A stretch of DNA of 64,000 bases from assembly GCA_017561825.1 (NCBI GenBank), contig JAFZBK010000067.1, forward strand, positions 1 to 64,000. The letters run 5' to 3'. The stretch comes from Prevotella sp. (lineage in GTDB: Bacteria > Bacteroidota > Bacteroidia > Bacteroidales > Bacteroidaceae). The notes below the pieces were generated by a model. That model saw only the letters and a list, made by a program, of their open reading frames with translations, ran no database searches and was not told the origin of the DNA. Every line of letters begins with the position of its first letter. Position 1 is the stretch's first letter. This document shows, in pieces, positions 42,413 through 51,846 of the stretch. The translations under genes and the position numbers were made by a program.

Positions 42413-42928
42413 CTATGCTAACATCCTTGCAACATACTGTCTAACCTCTTTTCGAGCTGATCCCAAACGGTGCTCGACACTCTTGTAGTTGAGGTTTAAC
42501 GTCTTGGAAATCACCGAGACTGGAATATCGTCGAAGAAATTCATACGATAGACCTGACGTTGGTTGTCTGAAAGACGGGCTATTCCCCGCTCCAGAATCT
42601 CAGTAATTTCTGTCGTACTATAGATGGATGCTACATCGATATCGTCATCATGTGCTGACGATTGTAGGTAATGTTCATACTCGTCAAAGATTCTATGTCG
42701 GCGCCAATGATCAAAGATTAGATTACGGGCAACCGTATAGACCAAACAAGGCAGTGTGATAACGGAGATCATCTTGTCGGTATTCAACAGACGGAGAAAG
42801 ACATTCTGAACGATGTCTTCGGCATCGTCAGCATTCTTGACCTGCTTATTGACGAAGCCTAACAGTTCATCATAATGAGCAGTGTAATAGTCCGCTATAA
42901 TACGTATTTTCCGTTGTTGTTCTTCCAT
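42413..42928 (-). CDS. FecI-like ECF sigma-70 factor, Bacteroidota type
   Basis: This protein of about 171 aa has region 2 (VKNADDAEDIVQNVFLRLLNTDKM, CLVYTVARNLIFDHWRR) and region 4 (LSDNQRQVYRMNFFDDIPVSVISKTLNLNYKSVEHRLGSARKEVRQYV). This is the FecI-like group that usually pairs with FecR-type anti-sigma factors and SusC/D operons, but none lies adjacent here. The start MEEQQRKIRI at 42928 follows a -7 TATCTTTG at 42965-42958. It is divergent from htpG. Confidence 0.88.
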   Translation of the reverse strand: MEEQQRKIRIIADYYTAHYDELLGFVNKQVKNADDAEDIVQNVFLRLLNTDKMISVITLPCLVYTVARNLIFDHWRRHRIFDEYEHYLQSSAHDDDIDVASIYSTTEITEILERGIARLSDNQRQVYRMNFFDDIPVSVISKTLNLNYKSVEHRLGSARKEVRQYVARMLA

Positions 42929-42957
42929 GATTAAGTTACTACCTTTGGAAGGCATTG

Positions 42958-42965
42958 CAAAGATA
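42958..42965 (-). promoter_or_regulatory. -7 element of the FecI-like sigma gene
   Basis: TATCTTTG on the minus strand, 30 bp upstream of the start codon. No -33 TTG is seen at the usual distance. Confidence 0.45.
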
Positions 42966-43119
42966 GTGAAAAAATTGATTCATATCATCATTTCTCATGA
43001 TAAAAAATGTAAAAGAAACAATTAATCGCTATTTTGGTAACATATCAAATAATACTCGTGGATTTTGGCACGGATTTTGTAAGAAGCAATGTAAAATAAC
43101 AAATTCAAATAATACATTT

Positions 43120-45180
43120 ATGACGCAAAAAGGAAACATCGGGGTTACCACTGAGAACATATTCCCCGTGATCAAAAAGTTCTTATATTCAGATCATGAG
43201 ATCTTTCTTCGTGAAATGGTGTCGAACGCTGTGGATGCGACACAGAAGTTGAAGACCTTGGCCGACCGTGGTGACTACAAAGGCGAGCTGGGTGATCTGA
43301 CCATTCAGGTAAAACTGGATAGTGAGAAGGGTACGCTTACCATCAGTGATCGTGGTATCGGTATGACAGAAGAAGAGATTGACAAGTACATCAATCAGAT
43401 TGCTTTCTCTGGCGTGAACGACTTCCTCGACAAATACAAGGATAATGCGAATGCCATTATCGGTCATTTCGGCTTGGGCTTTTATTCTTCATTCATGGTG
43501 TCGAAGAAAGTGGAAATCATCACCAAGAGTTATCAGGATGGCGCAAAAGCCGTGAAATGGAGTTGCGACGGCAGTCCGGAATTCACCATCGAGGATGCTG
43601 AGAAGGAAGACCGCGGTAGTGATATCATCCTCTATATCGATGACGACTGCAAGGAGTTCCTAGAGAAGAGTCAGATCGAACAGCTCTTGAACAAGTATTG
43701 CAAGTTCCTTCCTGTGCCTATCGCTTTCGGTAAGAAGACCGAATGGAAAGACGGCAAGCAGGTGGAGACCGAAGAGGATCATATTATAAATAATGTGGAA
43801 CCACTTTGGACCAAAGCACCGAGTACACTGAAAGACGAAGAGTACAAGCAGTTCTACCGTACCCTCTACCCCATGCAGATGGACGAGCCGTTGTTCTGGA
43901 TTCACCTGAATGTTGACTATCCCTTCAACCTCACTGGTATTCTATATTTCCCGCGCATCAAGAACAATCTCGACATCCAACGTAATAAGATACAACTGTA
44001 TTGTAATCAGGTATTCGTCACGGATCAGGTAGAAGGAATCGTTCCTGAGTTCCTCACCTTGCTCCATGGTGTCATCGACTCTCCAGATATCCCGCTGAAT
44101 GTCAGCAGAAGCTATCTGCAGAGCGACCGTGATGTAAAGAAGATCAGTACCTATATTACCAAGAAGGTGGCTGACCGACTGAACGGCATCTTCAAGGAAA
44201 ACAGGAAAGAATACGAGGAGAAGTGGGATGACCTGAAGATTTTCATCAACTACGGTATGTTGTCACAAGAGGACTTCTACGACCGCGCCAAGGATTTCTG
44301 TCTGCTGAAAGACATAGAAGGTAAGTATTTTACTCTCGACGAGTACAAAACACTTATCAAGGATGAACAAACAGACAAAGACGGTAACCTTATATACCTC
44401 TATGCCAACAACCTGGAAGAACAATACTCCTATATCGAGGCAGCAAAAGCCAAAGGATACAGTGTACTGCTAATGGACGGTCAGTTGGATACACCGTCTG
44501 TATCTATGTTCGAGCAGAAGCTGGAGAAGAGTCGTTTCGTCCGTGTGGATGCTGATATCATCGACAGACTGATTGTAAAGGAAGACGCCCAGAAGAATGA
44601 ACTGGAAGAGGACAAGCGTGACAATTTGTCAGAGGTGTTCCGTTCACAGATGCCTACACTCGAGAAGGCAGAGTTCATGGTTGAGGTACAGGCATTAGGT
44701 GAGACCGCCCAGCCTGTCATCATCACCCAGAGCGAGTATATGCGTAGAATGAAGGACATGAGCAGATACCAGCAAGGCATGAGCTTCTATGCCCAGATGC
44801 CTGACAGCTACAACCTCGTACTGAACAGTGATCATCCCCTGATCAAGAAGGTGCTGGATGATGAGACTGCTGCTGTGAGTGAGTTGCTGAAACCCGTTGA
44901 GAGTGAGATCCGCGGTCAGCAGGCACGTGTCGATGTTCTCCGTCAGGAGCAGAACAAGAAGAAGTATGATGAGATCACGCAGGAAGAGAAAGACGACCTG
45001 CAGGCTAGTGAGAAAGCACTGAATGAGCAGAAGGACAAGAAGAAGGCCATCATTGCCGACTATGCAAAGAGCAATGCCGTAGTCCATCAGTTGATCGACC
45101 TTGCCTTACTGCAGAACGGTATGTTGAAAGGTGCCGCCCTTGATGCCTTCCTCAAGAGAAGCGTTGATTTGATCAAATAG
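43120..45180 (+). CDS. htpG: Chaperone HtpG (Hsp90)
   Basis: This protein of about 686 aa has the N-terminal GHKL ATPase domain (EMVSNAVDATQKL, DRGIGMTEEEI, GHFGLGFYSSFMV), the middle client-binding domain with the conserved arginine region (SRSYLQSDRDVKKI), and the C-terminal dimerisation domain (about 540-686), which contains a charged coiled-coil-like insert (QEQNKKKYDEITQEEKDDLQ). The start MTQKGNIGVTTENIF at 43120 is the family start. An in-frame ATG at 42997 adds 41 unrelated residues and is rejected. Confidence 0.96.
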   Translation: MTQKGNIGVTTENIFPVIKKFLYSDHEIFLREMVSNAVDATQKLKTLADRGDYKGELGDLTIQVKLDSEKGTLTISDRGIGMTEEEIDKYINQIAFSGVNDFLDKYKDNANAIIGHFGLGFYSSFMVSKKVEIITKSYQDGAKAVKWSCDGSPEFTIEDAEKEDRGSDIILYIDDDCKEFLEKSQIEQLLNKYCKFLPVPIAFGKKTEWKDGKQVETEEDHIINNVEPLWTKAPSTLKDEEYKQFYRTLYPMQMDEPLFWIHLNVDYPFNLTGILYFPRIKNNLDIQRNKIQLYCNQVFVTDQVEGIVPEFLTLLHGVIDSPDIPLNVSRSYLQSDRDVKKISTYITKKVADRLNGIFKENRKEYEEKWDDLKIFINYGMLSQEDFYDRAKDFCLLKDIEGKYFTLDEYKTLIKDEQTDKDGNLIYLYANNLEEQYSYIEAAKAKGYSVLLMDGQLDTPSVSMFEQKLEKSRFVRVDADIIDRLIVKEDAQKNELEEDKRDNLSEVFRSQMPTLEKAEFMVEVQALGETAQPVIITQSEYMRRMKDMSRYQQGMSFYAQMPDSYNLVLNSDHPLIKKVLDDETAAVSELLKPVESEIRGQQARVDVLRQEQNKKKYDEITQEEKDDLQASEKALNEQKDKKKAIIADYAKSNAVVHQLIDLALLQNGMLKGAALDAFLKRSVDLIK

Positions 45181-45513
45181 TTAGAATAACGACAAAGACT
45201 GGTCGATGACCGGTTTCTTTTCCTCCGCCTCCTGTACCTCATCGCTGAACATCAGCATGAGTTGCTGTGAGTCGGAGGATTTTTCATTGATACGATAAAC
45301 GCCACGTACTCCCGTGCTTTCCACCATCGAGTCTTTGTTCTTTGAGTTACGCTGAAGGAACTGACGCACATAACGGTGTACCTCTTCAAGACTCACCGTC
45401 TCGAAGAAGGTGTTAGAGGAATTATACACATGATAGACGATTTTCTGAATACTCAGTCCGTCATTCCCCGCTTCCGCCAGCACTTTCAGAATTTTTTGAT
45501 CGTAACTTGCCAC
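45181..45513 (-). CDS. Conserved small protein, winged-helix-like
   Basis: This protein of about 111 aa is read from a GTG at 45513 (VASYDQKILKVLAEAGNDGLSIQKIVYHVYNSSN). An ATG 16 codons upstream (45561) gives a poor leader. The N-terminal half looks like a winged helix (helix, GLSIQKI turn, helix) and is followed by HRYVRQFLQRNS and a C-terminal acidic tail. It lies downstream of the H1-like gene on the same strand and ends at the htpG stop. A DNA-binding role is inferred, not shown. Confidence 0.65.
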   Translation of the reverse strand: MASYDQKILKVLAEAGNDGLSIQKIVYHVYNSSNTFFETVSLEEVHRYVRQFLQRNSKNKDSMVESTGVRGVYRINEKSSDSQQLMLMFSDEVQEAEEKKPVIDQSLSLF

Positions 45514-45590
45514 AAGTTTTATTTGATAGATGATTAAAAAAGGGCCGGTATGCAGCAGCATCCAGCCCTTCTTATATTTCTTACAGTCGA

Positions 45591-45905
45591 TTAAGCCAAA
45601 ACAATCTTGCCTTCAGCATCCTTAATCTTTCCCTCCTTGAGCAACCAGCCAGCACCCAGGATTACCTCCTCGTTGCTGATCTTAGCTGCCTTAGCGATCT
45701 CAGCTACTGAGAGAGCCTTACCAGCTGCAGCAAGTGCATTGTAAACATCACCAGCCTTGAAGCCTGCATTCTCTGCATTGATAACAAGAGCTGCCTTTGT
45801 TGCCTTAGTTGCCTTAGGAGCGGCTGCTTTCTTTACTGTTTCCTTCTTCGGAGCGGCTGCCTTCTTTGTGGTAGCAGCTGCCTTTGTTGCTTTCTTTTCT
45901 GCCAT
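45591..45905 (-). CDS. Histone-H1-like protein: Lys/Ala tail plus winged helix
   Basis: This 104-aa protein has residues 1-39 as a Lys/Ala/Pro-rich tail (KKATKAAATTKKAAAPKK), like the tails of histone H1 and bacterial H1-like proteins. Residues 40-104 form a compact winged helix of the DUF2582 type (NAGFKAGDVYNALAAAGKALSVAEIAKAAKISNEEVILGAGWLLKEGKI). The combination suggests a nucleoid-associated DNA-binding protein. It has its own promoter and is followed by another small winged-helix-like gene. Confidence 0.8.
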   Translation of the reverse strand: MAEKKATKAAATTKKAAAPKKETVKKAAAPKATKATKAALVINAENAGFKAGDVYNALAAAGKALSVAEIAKAAKISNEEVILGAGWLLKEGKIKDAEGKIVLA

Positions 45906-45964
45906 TTTAGTAATTAATTAATTGGTTGATACCTAGAATCCAATCCTTTTGTTTTTGTACGTTG

Positions 45965-45994
45965 CAAAGGTAATGATTTCTGTTGTTTTACCAA
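45965..45994 (-). promoter_or_regulatory. Promoter of the H1-like gene
   Basis: On the minus strand, TACCTTTG lies at 45972-45965 with TTG at 45994-45992 and a 19-bp gap. Confidence 0.7.
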
Positions 45995-46073
45995 TCTCTT
46001 AATGGCTGAATTCCAACAAATTATGCATTTTCTTGATGTATATCAACCGAAGAACGATGTCAGAACAGTGAAA

Positions 46074-47858
46074 TTATTCACTGTCTGACGAAGAAGAGTC
46101 GGAACGAAGTTCCACTTTTAGTTGCAGTTCTTCCAACTGTTTCGGATCCAGTTCGCCAGGTGCATCCAGCATCACATCCCTACCACTGTTGTTCTTGGGG
46201 AAGGCGATGCAGTCGCGGATACTGTCAAGACCAGCCATGATGCTCACGAAGCGATCCAGACCAAAGGCCAATCCTGCATGTGGCGGAGCACCATACTTGA
46301 AGGCATTGATCAGGAAGCCGAACTGAGCCATGGCTCTCTCGGGTGTGAAGCCGAGGATATCGAACATCTTGGCCTGTAGCTTCCCGTCGTGGATACGCAA
46401 CGAACCACCACCTACTTCAATACCATTGCAGACAAAGTCGTATGCCTTGGCACGTACTTGTTCTGGATGTTCATCCAGCAAGGGGATATCATCAGGGTTA
46501 GGCATGGTGAACGGATGGTGTGTAGCCATCAGTCGTTGCTCCTCATCACTCCACTCGAACAAGGGGAAGTCGATGATCCACAAGCACTCGAACTTATTCT
46601 TGTCACGCAGTCCCAGACGGTCACCCATCTCCAGACGGAGGGTACACAACTGAACACGAGTCTTATTAGGCTGGTCACCGCACATAATCAGTACGAGGTC
46701 GCCATCCTTTGCGCCCATCTTCTCCTTCACGTTAGCCAGCACCTCAGGTGAATAGAACTTGTCAACACTTGATTTCACAGTACTGTCCTCGTTGTACTTC
46801 ACATACACAAGTCCTTTAGCACCCACCTGAGGACGCTTCACGAAGTCGGTCAGCTGATCCAACTGCTTTCGGGTATAGTTGGCGCAACCCGGCACGCAGA
46901 TACCTCCGATATATTCGGCGCCATCAAAGACTGGGAAGGTTCCCGTTCCCTTGAGAACATCCATCAGTTCCACGAACTCCATTCCAAAACGGAGGTCAGG
47001 CTTATCACTTCCGAAGCGGCGCATGGCCTCATGCCAAGTCATCTGAGTCAGCTTGGCAGGAAGCTCCACTCCCCTCACCTCTTTGAACAGATGGCGAACC
47101 ATGTCTTCAAACAGGTCGATCACATCATCCTGTTCCACGAAAGACATCTCGCAGTCAATTTGTGTAAACTCCGGCTGACGGTCAGCACGCAGATCCTCAT
47201 CGCGGAAACACTTGGCAATCTGGAAATAACGGTCGAAACCGCTCACCATCAGCAACTGTTTCAAGGTCTGCGGACTCTGAGGAAGTGCATAGAACTGTCC
47301 TGGATTCATACGAGAAGGAACCACGAAGTCGCGAGCTCCCTCTGGCGTACTACCAATCAGAATGGGCGTTTCCACCTCGATGAAGTCATGGGAATCCAAG
47401 AAGTTACGGATCAGGATGGTCATCCTATGTCTCAGTTCCAGATTCTGGCGCACCGGCTTGCGGCGCAAGTCCAAATAGCGGTATTTCATCCGAAGGTCAT
47501 CACCACCGTCAGTGTTATCCTCAATTGTGAAGGGAGGCGTGACACTCTCACTGAGAATGACCAGCTCCTTGGCATTGATCTCGATATCGCCTGTCGGTAT
47601 CTTCGGATTCTTACTCGATCTCTCACTCACCGTTCCTTTTACCTGTACACAATATTCACGTCCCAGCTTGTTGGCCTGAGCACACAGATCGGCATCTACC
47701 GACTCGTTGAAGACAACCTGTGTGATACCGTAGCGGTCACGAATGTCAACGAATGTCATGCCGCCCATTTTCCTGGTACGCTGCACCCAACCGGCCAGTG
47801 TAACTTCCTTGCCGGCATCTTGGAGACGAAGTTCTCCGCATGTGTTACTTCTATACAT
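46074..47858 (-). CDS. aspS: Aspartyl-tRNA synthetase
   Basis: This 594-aa class II synthetase has an OB-fold anticodon domain (1-110), motif 2 ([23 protein letters not shown]), a GAD insertion domain (about 290-420), motif 3 ([13 protein letters not shown]) and an acidic, serine-rich C-terminal tail. The length matches the bacterial enzyme with the insertion. Its promoter lies in the hairpin element at 47884-47954, shared in type with manC. Confidence 0.97.
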   Translation of the reverse strand: MYRSNTCGELRLQDAGKEVTLAGWVQRTRKMGGMTFVDIRDRYGITQVVFNESVDADLCAQANKLGREYCVQVKGTVSERSSKNPKIPTGDIEINAKELVILSESVTPPFTIEDNTDGGDDLRMKYRYLDLRRKPVRQNLELRHRMTILIRNFLDSHDFIEVETPILIGSTPEGARDFVVPSRMNPGQFYALPQSPQTLKQLLMVSGFDRYFQIAKCFRDEDLRADRQPEFTQIDCEMSFVEQDDVIDLFEDMVRHLFKEVRGVELPAKLTQMTWHEAMRRFGSDKPDLRFGMEFVELMDVLKGTGTFPVFDGAEYIGGICVPGCANYTRKQLDQLTDFVKRPQVGAKGLVYVKYNEDSTVKSSVDKFYSPEVLANVKEKMGAKDGDLVLIMCGDQPNKTRVQLCTLRLEMGDRLGLRDKNKFECLWIIDFPLFEWSDEEQRLMATHHPFTMPNPDDIPLLDEHPEQVRAKAYDFVCNGIEVGGGSLRIHDGKLQAKMFDILGFTPERAMAQFGFLINAFKYGAPPHAGLAFGLDRFVSIMAGLDSIRDCIAFPKNNSGRDVMLDAPGELDPKQLEELQLKVELRSDSSSSDSE

Positions 47859-47883
47859 TCTTCTATGTTTTTACAAATTTCCT

Positions 47884-47954
47884 GCAAAGTTACGCAAAGT
47901 CGAGCGCAAAACAAAAAAATTCTTTTGTTTTTTTGCCGAGACGGGGTAAGTTCG
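47884..47954. repeat. Promoter-hairpin element, copy upstream of aspS
   Basis: The left -7 is TAACTTTG on the minus strand at 47891-47884, with TTG at 47914-47912 (20-bp gap), driving aspS. The centre is AAAACAAAA and TTTTGTTTT. The right arm has TTG at 47925-47927 and TAAGTTCG at 47947-47954 (19-bp gap). Layout and flank sequence (GTCGAGCGC, GCCGAGACG) match the 22711 copies. Confidence 0.75.
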
Positions 47955-48070
47955 CCATCTTTGATGGCAATGTTACGAATAAACGAGTGAAATGCAAAAG
48001 GAAACTTTGCCAAAGTTGCGAAAAACGTTAATAAATAATAATGTATAGTGGTTATATTAATATTAATTAC

Positions 48071-48078
48071 TACTTTTG
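48071..48078 (+). promoter_or_regulatory. -7 element of the DUF1573 gene
   Basis: TACTTTTG lies 45 bp upstream of the start codon at 48124. No -33 TTG is seen. Confidence 0.5.
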
Positions 48079-48123
48079 CTACCGAATTTCGTCTAAAGAA
48101 TAGAACATTTAATCATAAAGACA

Positions 48124-48513
48124 ATGAAAAAGTATTTGTTGATAACACTGATGCTGGTCTGCGCATTCACCTATGCCAATGCCCAGAAGCAAGCTGACAT
48201 CAAGTTTGACAAGACTACGATGGACTTAGGTAAGTTCCCCGAGAGCAATCCTGTACAGAAGTGTACTTTTACATTTACCAACACAGGTAACGCTCCGTTG
48301 ATCATCAACCAGGCTATCGCCAGTTGCGGATGCACTGTTCCTGAATACACAAAGGAGCCTGTAGCACCTGGCAAGACCGGTACCATCAACGTGACCTATA
48401 ATGGCAAGGGTAAATTCCCCGGCTATTTCAAGAAAACCATCACCATCCGTACAAACGGCAAGACAGAGATGACTCGCCTGTATATAAGTGGTGAAATGGA
48501 AGAAGGTAAATAA
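48124..48513 (+). CDS. DUF1573 protein, secreted
   Basis: This 129-aa protein has a signal peptide (residues 1-20, ending NAQ) followed by an immunoglobulin-like beta-sandwich of the DUF1573 type (IKFDKTTMDLGKFPESNP, FTNTGNAPLIINQAIASCGCTVPEY, KGKFPGYFKKTITIRTNG). It is found widely in Bacteroidota and may bind surfaces or partner proteins; the role is unknown. It stands alone, with a strong terminator downstream. Confidence 0.9.
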   Translation: MKKYLLITLMLVCAFTYANAQKQADIKFDKTTMDLGKFPESNPVQKCTFTFTNTGNAPLIINQAIASCGCTVPEYTKEPVAPGKTGTINVTYNGKGKFPGYFKKTITIRTNGKTEMTRLYISGEMEEGK

Positions 48514-48522
48514 GTTAAAGAA

Positions 48523-48548
48523 AATGGCGGTCCGCAATGACCGCCATT
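48523..48548. terminator. Terminator between the DUF1573 and DUF3078 genes
   Basis: The perfect 10-bp arms AATGGCGGTC (48523-48532) and GACCGCCATT (48539-48548) are followed by CTTTTTAT on the plus strand and by a shorter T-rich run on the minus strand. It lies between convergent genes. Confidence 0.85.
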
Positions 48549-48559
48549 CTTTTTATCTT

Positions 48560-49729
48560 TTATTTTCCGAACGTATAGTTAAATCCTAACGAAGCATATT
48601 CCTTGAACTGCCAGTAGCCGTGATGACCGTCGCGTGTGGTGTGATCATCGAAGCGCGGATAGATAAAGATGTTGCTTGAGATATACTTGTTAAACTTAAA
48701 GCTAATCGTGTTTTCCCACTCCAACTCTGCTCTGTGATAGGATGAGAATCCGTACAGACGGGTTTTCCAGATGATGTTCTCGCTGAACTTCCATTCAAGA
48801 TCTGCAGTGAACATCGAACCGAAATCGTTCAGACAGTGTTTACCTTCATCAATACCATTCTTCTTCGACAGGGCAAGACGATCCACATATTTTAAGTTAT
48901 AGGCAAAGGGTGACAGCTGGATGTTACCCGTGAGGTGCTTGTCAAACCACTCCACGGTATAGTTCATACCGACAGAGATATTCAAGGTCAGCGGTGACAT
49001 GAAATCACTGTATGTGAACCAGTCGTTGTTCTTATATCCTCGCATGAACTGCGTGTAAGCCAGTACATTTAAGGTATAGTACCACTTCTTGGTAGCTTGC
49101 ACACCGAACTTGCTCGTTAAACGGAGAAGGTCCTCGGATGCCTTCAGATTATGGATGGAGTCGGCACGGGAGGTCTGGAAACCTAACTTCGCCTCCAGTT
49201 TGTTATCCCACTTGATTTTCGATTGGTTGTCATAATTGGCTTCAAGTGTTGCACTACCCACCATGGCATAGTTGCTTTCACCTCCTTTATACCAGTTACT
49301 GGAGATATAGTTCTGCAGGAACTGGAGATAGTAATCACCCTTGTATTTCCAGAAGTTCGGTTTCTCCACTACAACCTCAACGGGTGTTACCACTTCCTCC
49401 TGAGGGATCGGTGTAACCTTGTCCACAAACGCCACCTCATGTTTGATCGGCTCTACGATTTCCTCCTTCACAGCACCTGCATGACGCAGCTGATTCTCGC
49501 TGTCGATGATCAAATCAGGATGATTCAAGTAGGCATTCATCAACGTATGATTAATCACTTGATTCCCAGCATCCTGTGATGACGGATCTAATGACAGGTT
49601 ATTGCTCGCTACCGAATGGAAAAAGGTAGTGGGTGTGAACAACAGATACTGGTTGTAGGCGGACAGACGTTGTGCTCCAACAGACATCACCGCCATACTT
49701 AACAAAGCTGACAGATAGTACTTCATCAT
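48560..49729 (-). CDS. DUF3078 outer-membrane-type protein
   Basis: This 389-aa protein has a signal peptide (residues 1-19, ending VGAQ), a leader of about 100 residues rich in acidic and proline residues, and a DUF3078 beta-barrel-like domain (FWKYKGDYYLQFLQNYISSNWYKGGESNYAMVGSATLEANYD... to the terminal aromatic GFNYTFGK). It is probably an outer-membrane barrel. Function unknown. It is the convergent neighbour of the DUF1573 gene and divergent from yidC. Confidence 0.88.
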   Translation of the reverse strand: MMKYYLSALLSMAVMSVGAQRLSAYNQYLLFTPTTFFHSVASNNLSLDPSSQDAGNQVINHTLMNAYLNHPDLIIDSENQLRHAGAVKEEIVEPIKHEVAFVDKVTPIPQEEVVTPVEVVVEKPNFWKYKGDYYLQFLQNYISSNWYKGGESNYAMVGSATLEANYDNQSKIKWDNKLEAKLGFQTSRADSIHNLKASEDLLRLTSKFGVQATKKWYYTLNVLAYTQFMRGYKNNDWFTYSDFMSPLTLNISVGMNYTVEWFDKHLTGNIQLSPFAYNLKYVDRLALSKKNGIDEGKHCLNDFGSMFTADLEWKFSENIIWKTRLYGFSSYHRAELEWENTISFKFNKYISSNIFIYPRFDDHTTRDGHHGYWQFKEYASLGFNYTFGK

Positions 49730-49795
49730 ATTGAACTATTTAATATTATTTTATGGTATGCGTACGTTCACTGCATTACAGCTTCCATACTGTTG

Positions 49796-49803
49796 CAAAG
49801 GTA
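49796..49803 (-). promoter_or_regulatory. -7 element of the DUF3078 gene
   Basis: TACCTTTG on the minus strand at 49803-49796, leaving a leader of about 60 nt. No -33 TTG is seen. Confidence 0.45.
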
Positions 49804-49884
49804 TGAAAAAAAAACGATATCAGGTCAGAAAGTGGGAAAAAGATTGAAAGTACATTTTTTTGTTCCAAAAGAAAGTCGTTTATT

Positions 49885-49914
49885 TTGCTGTTTGATGGAA
49901 AAATAGTAACTTTG
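49885..49914 (+). promoter_or_regulatory. Promoter of yidC
   Basis: TTG at 49885-49887, a 19-bp gap, then TAACTTTG at 49907-49914. The yidC start codon is at 49939. Confidence 0.72.
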
Positions 49915-49938
49915 CACCTTTGAGATTTAATTACGATT

Positions 49939-51834
49939 ATGGATAAGAATACGATAACAGGATTTATCCTGATTGCCGCAGTGGTCATCGGCTATAGCTG
50001 GTGGCAGCAGCCCTCTGCCGAGGAGATAGAGGCGATGCGCAAGCAGGACTCAATTAGTCAGGTTGCTCAGAAAGAAGCAGAAAAGAAACAGCAGTTGGCG
50101 GCTCAGGCCGAACAAGCCAAAAAGCAGAAAGCCATCGAAGAGGCTCAGCAGGACACCACCGCGTTGTTCTACCAGGCACTGACAGGTTCTGCCAGTCAGG
50201 TTGTTCTGAAGAACGAGAAGTTGGAGATCACGCTGAGTACACAGGGCGGTACTATCGAAAAGGCAGTCATCAAAGACTTCAAGGACTGCAATGGTAACAA
50301 GGATGTGACGCTCTTCGACAAGGATGGACAGCAACTGAAGTTCATGATGGCTGGCAAGTCCACCAACATCATTACCTCCGATTTGTTCTTCACACCCTCG
50401 AACGTGACAGATACAACTGTTACGATGACAGCCGTAGCAGGTGCCGGTCAGCAGCTGGTGATGAACTACACATTAGGTAAGGACTATATGCTCCACATGA
50501 GTCTGCAGGCTGAAGGTATGGCCGGCTTGTTCGCCCCGAACTACAGTCAGATGGACATCGAATGGAATCAGCAGTGCCATCAGCAAGAGAAGGGATTCAC
50601 CTTCGAGAACCAGCGTTCTGCCCTCACCTATCATTACCCTAATGGAGGTACCGACTATCTGAATGAGACGAAAGAGTATAAGGATAAACAGATCAAGAAA
50701 GCTATCGACTGGGTAGCATTCAAGAACCAATACTTCTCTGCGGTGATGATTGCCAAGGATGACTTCGCCGAGAATGCGCTCATGACCAGCATTCCACAGA
50801 AGAAGGAAACACGCATCCTTAAGGAATATGAGGCTAAACTGAAGACCGCCTTCGATCCTACAGGACAGAAGCCTTCGGAGTTTGAGTTCTTTATCGGTCC
50901 TAACGACTTCCGTCTGTTGCAACGTGTGGAGAAGCAAAGCACCTTCGGCAAGAAGCTTCAGTTGGAACGTCTCGTCTATCTGGGATGGCCACTGATCCGT
51001 ATCATCAACCGTTGGTTCACGCTCTATGTCTTCGACTGGCTCACCAAACTCGGACTGAACATGGGTATCGTGCTCATCCTCATCACCATGTTGCTGAAGT
51101 TTATCACCTTCCCGCTGGTGAAGAAGAGTTATATGAGCTCTGCTAAGATGCGTGTGCTGAAGCCGAAACTCGATGAGGCTACCAAGCAGTACGACAAGCC
51201 CGAGGACCAGATGCAGAAACAGCAGGCCATGATGGCGATGTATTCTAAATATGGTGTGAGTCCGCTGAGCGGTTGTCTGCCCATGCTTATCCAGATGCCG
51301 ATCTGGATTGCCATGTTCAACTACGTGCCGAATGCTATCCAGTTGCGTGGCGAGAGCTTCCTCTGGATGAAGGACCTGAGTACGTTCGACCCCATCCTGC
51401 AGTGGGGTAAGGATATATGGCTGATTGGTGACCACCTCTCGCTGACCTGTATCCTGTTCAGTGTGGCCCAACTCTTGTATTCTATCATGACCATGCGTCA
51501 GCAGAAAGACCAGATGGTGGGTCAGCAGGCTGAACAGATGAAGTACATGCAGTGGATGATGTTCCTCATGCCTGTGATGTTCTTCTTCTGGTTCAACGAC
51601 TATTCATCTGGTTTGAACTTCTACTATTTCATCTCCCTCTTCTTCAGTGCTGCCATCATGTGGTTGCTCCGCAAGACAACCAACGACAAGAAGTTGCTGG
51701 CTATCTTGGAGGCTAAATACGAAGAGAACCAGAAGAATCCGAAGAAAGCCAGTGGTATGGCTGCCCGTCTGGAAGCCATGCAGAAGCAGGTAGAAGAGAT
51801 GCAGAAGCAGAGAATGAATCAGCAAAAGAAATAA
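49939..51834 (+). CDS. yidC: Membrane protein insertase YidC
   Basis: This 631-aa protein inserts proteins into the inner membrane. It has an N-terminal membrane segment (TGFILIAAVVIGYSWW), a charged coiled region (about 30-70), a periplasmic beta domain (about 80-335), then the conserved core of five membrane segments (about 350-560; LTKLGLNMGIVLILITMLLKFITFPLV, GCLPMLIQMPIWIAMFNYV) and a basic C-terminal tail (KNPKKASGMAARLEAMQKQ). The length is typical of Gram-negative YidC. Confidence 0.97.
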   Translation: MDKNTITGFILIAAVVIGYSWWQQPSAEEIEAMRKQDSISQVAQKEAEKKQQLAAQAEQAKKQKAIEEAQQDTTALFYQALTGSASQVVLKNEKLEITLSTQGGTIEKAVIKDFKDCNGNKDVTLFDKDGQQLKFMMAGKSTNIITSDLFFTPSNVTDTTVTMTAVAGAGQQLVMNYTLGKDYMLHMSLQAEGMAGLFAPNYSQMDIEWNQQCHQQEKGFTFENQRSALTYHYPNGGTDYLNETKEYKDKQIKKAIDWVAFKNQYFSAVMIAKDDFAENALMTSIPQKKETRILKEYEAKLKTAFDPTGQKPSEFEFFIGPNDFRLLQRVEKQSTFGKKLQLERLVYLGWPLIRIINRWFTLYVFDWLTKLGLNMGIVLILITMLLKFITFPLVKKSYMSSAKMRVLKPKLDEATKQYDKPEDQMQKQQAMMAMYSKYGVSPLSGCLPMLIQMPIWIAMFNYVPNAIQLRGESFLWMKDLSTFDPILQWGKDIWLIGDHLSLTCILFSVAQLLYSIMTMRQQKDQMVGQQAEQMKYMQWMMFLMPVMFFFWFNDYSSGLNFYYFISLFFSAAIMWLLRKTTNDKKLLAILEAKYEENQKNPKKASGMAARLEAMQKQVEEMQKQRMNQQKK

Positions 51835-51846
51835 CACACACGACAC

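Noticed and set aside
50473-51471. 332-codon minus-strand frame opposite yidC
   Set aside because: It has no family features. yidC is full length and conserved.
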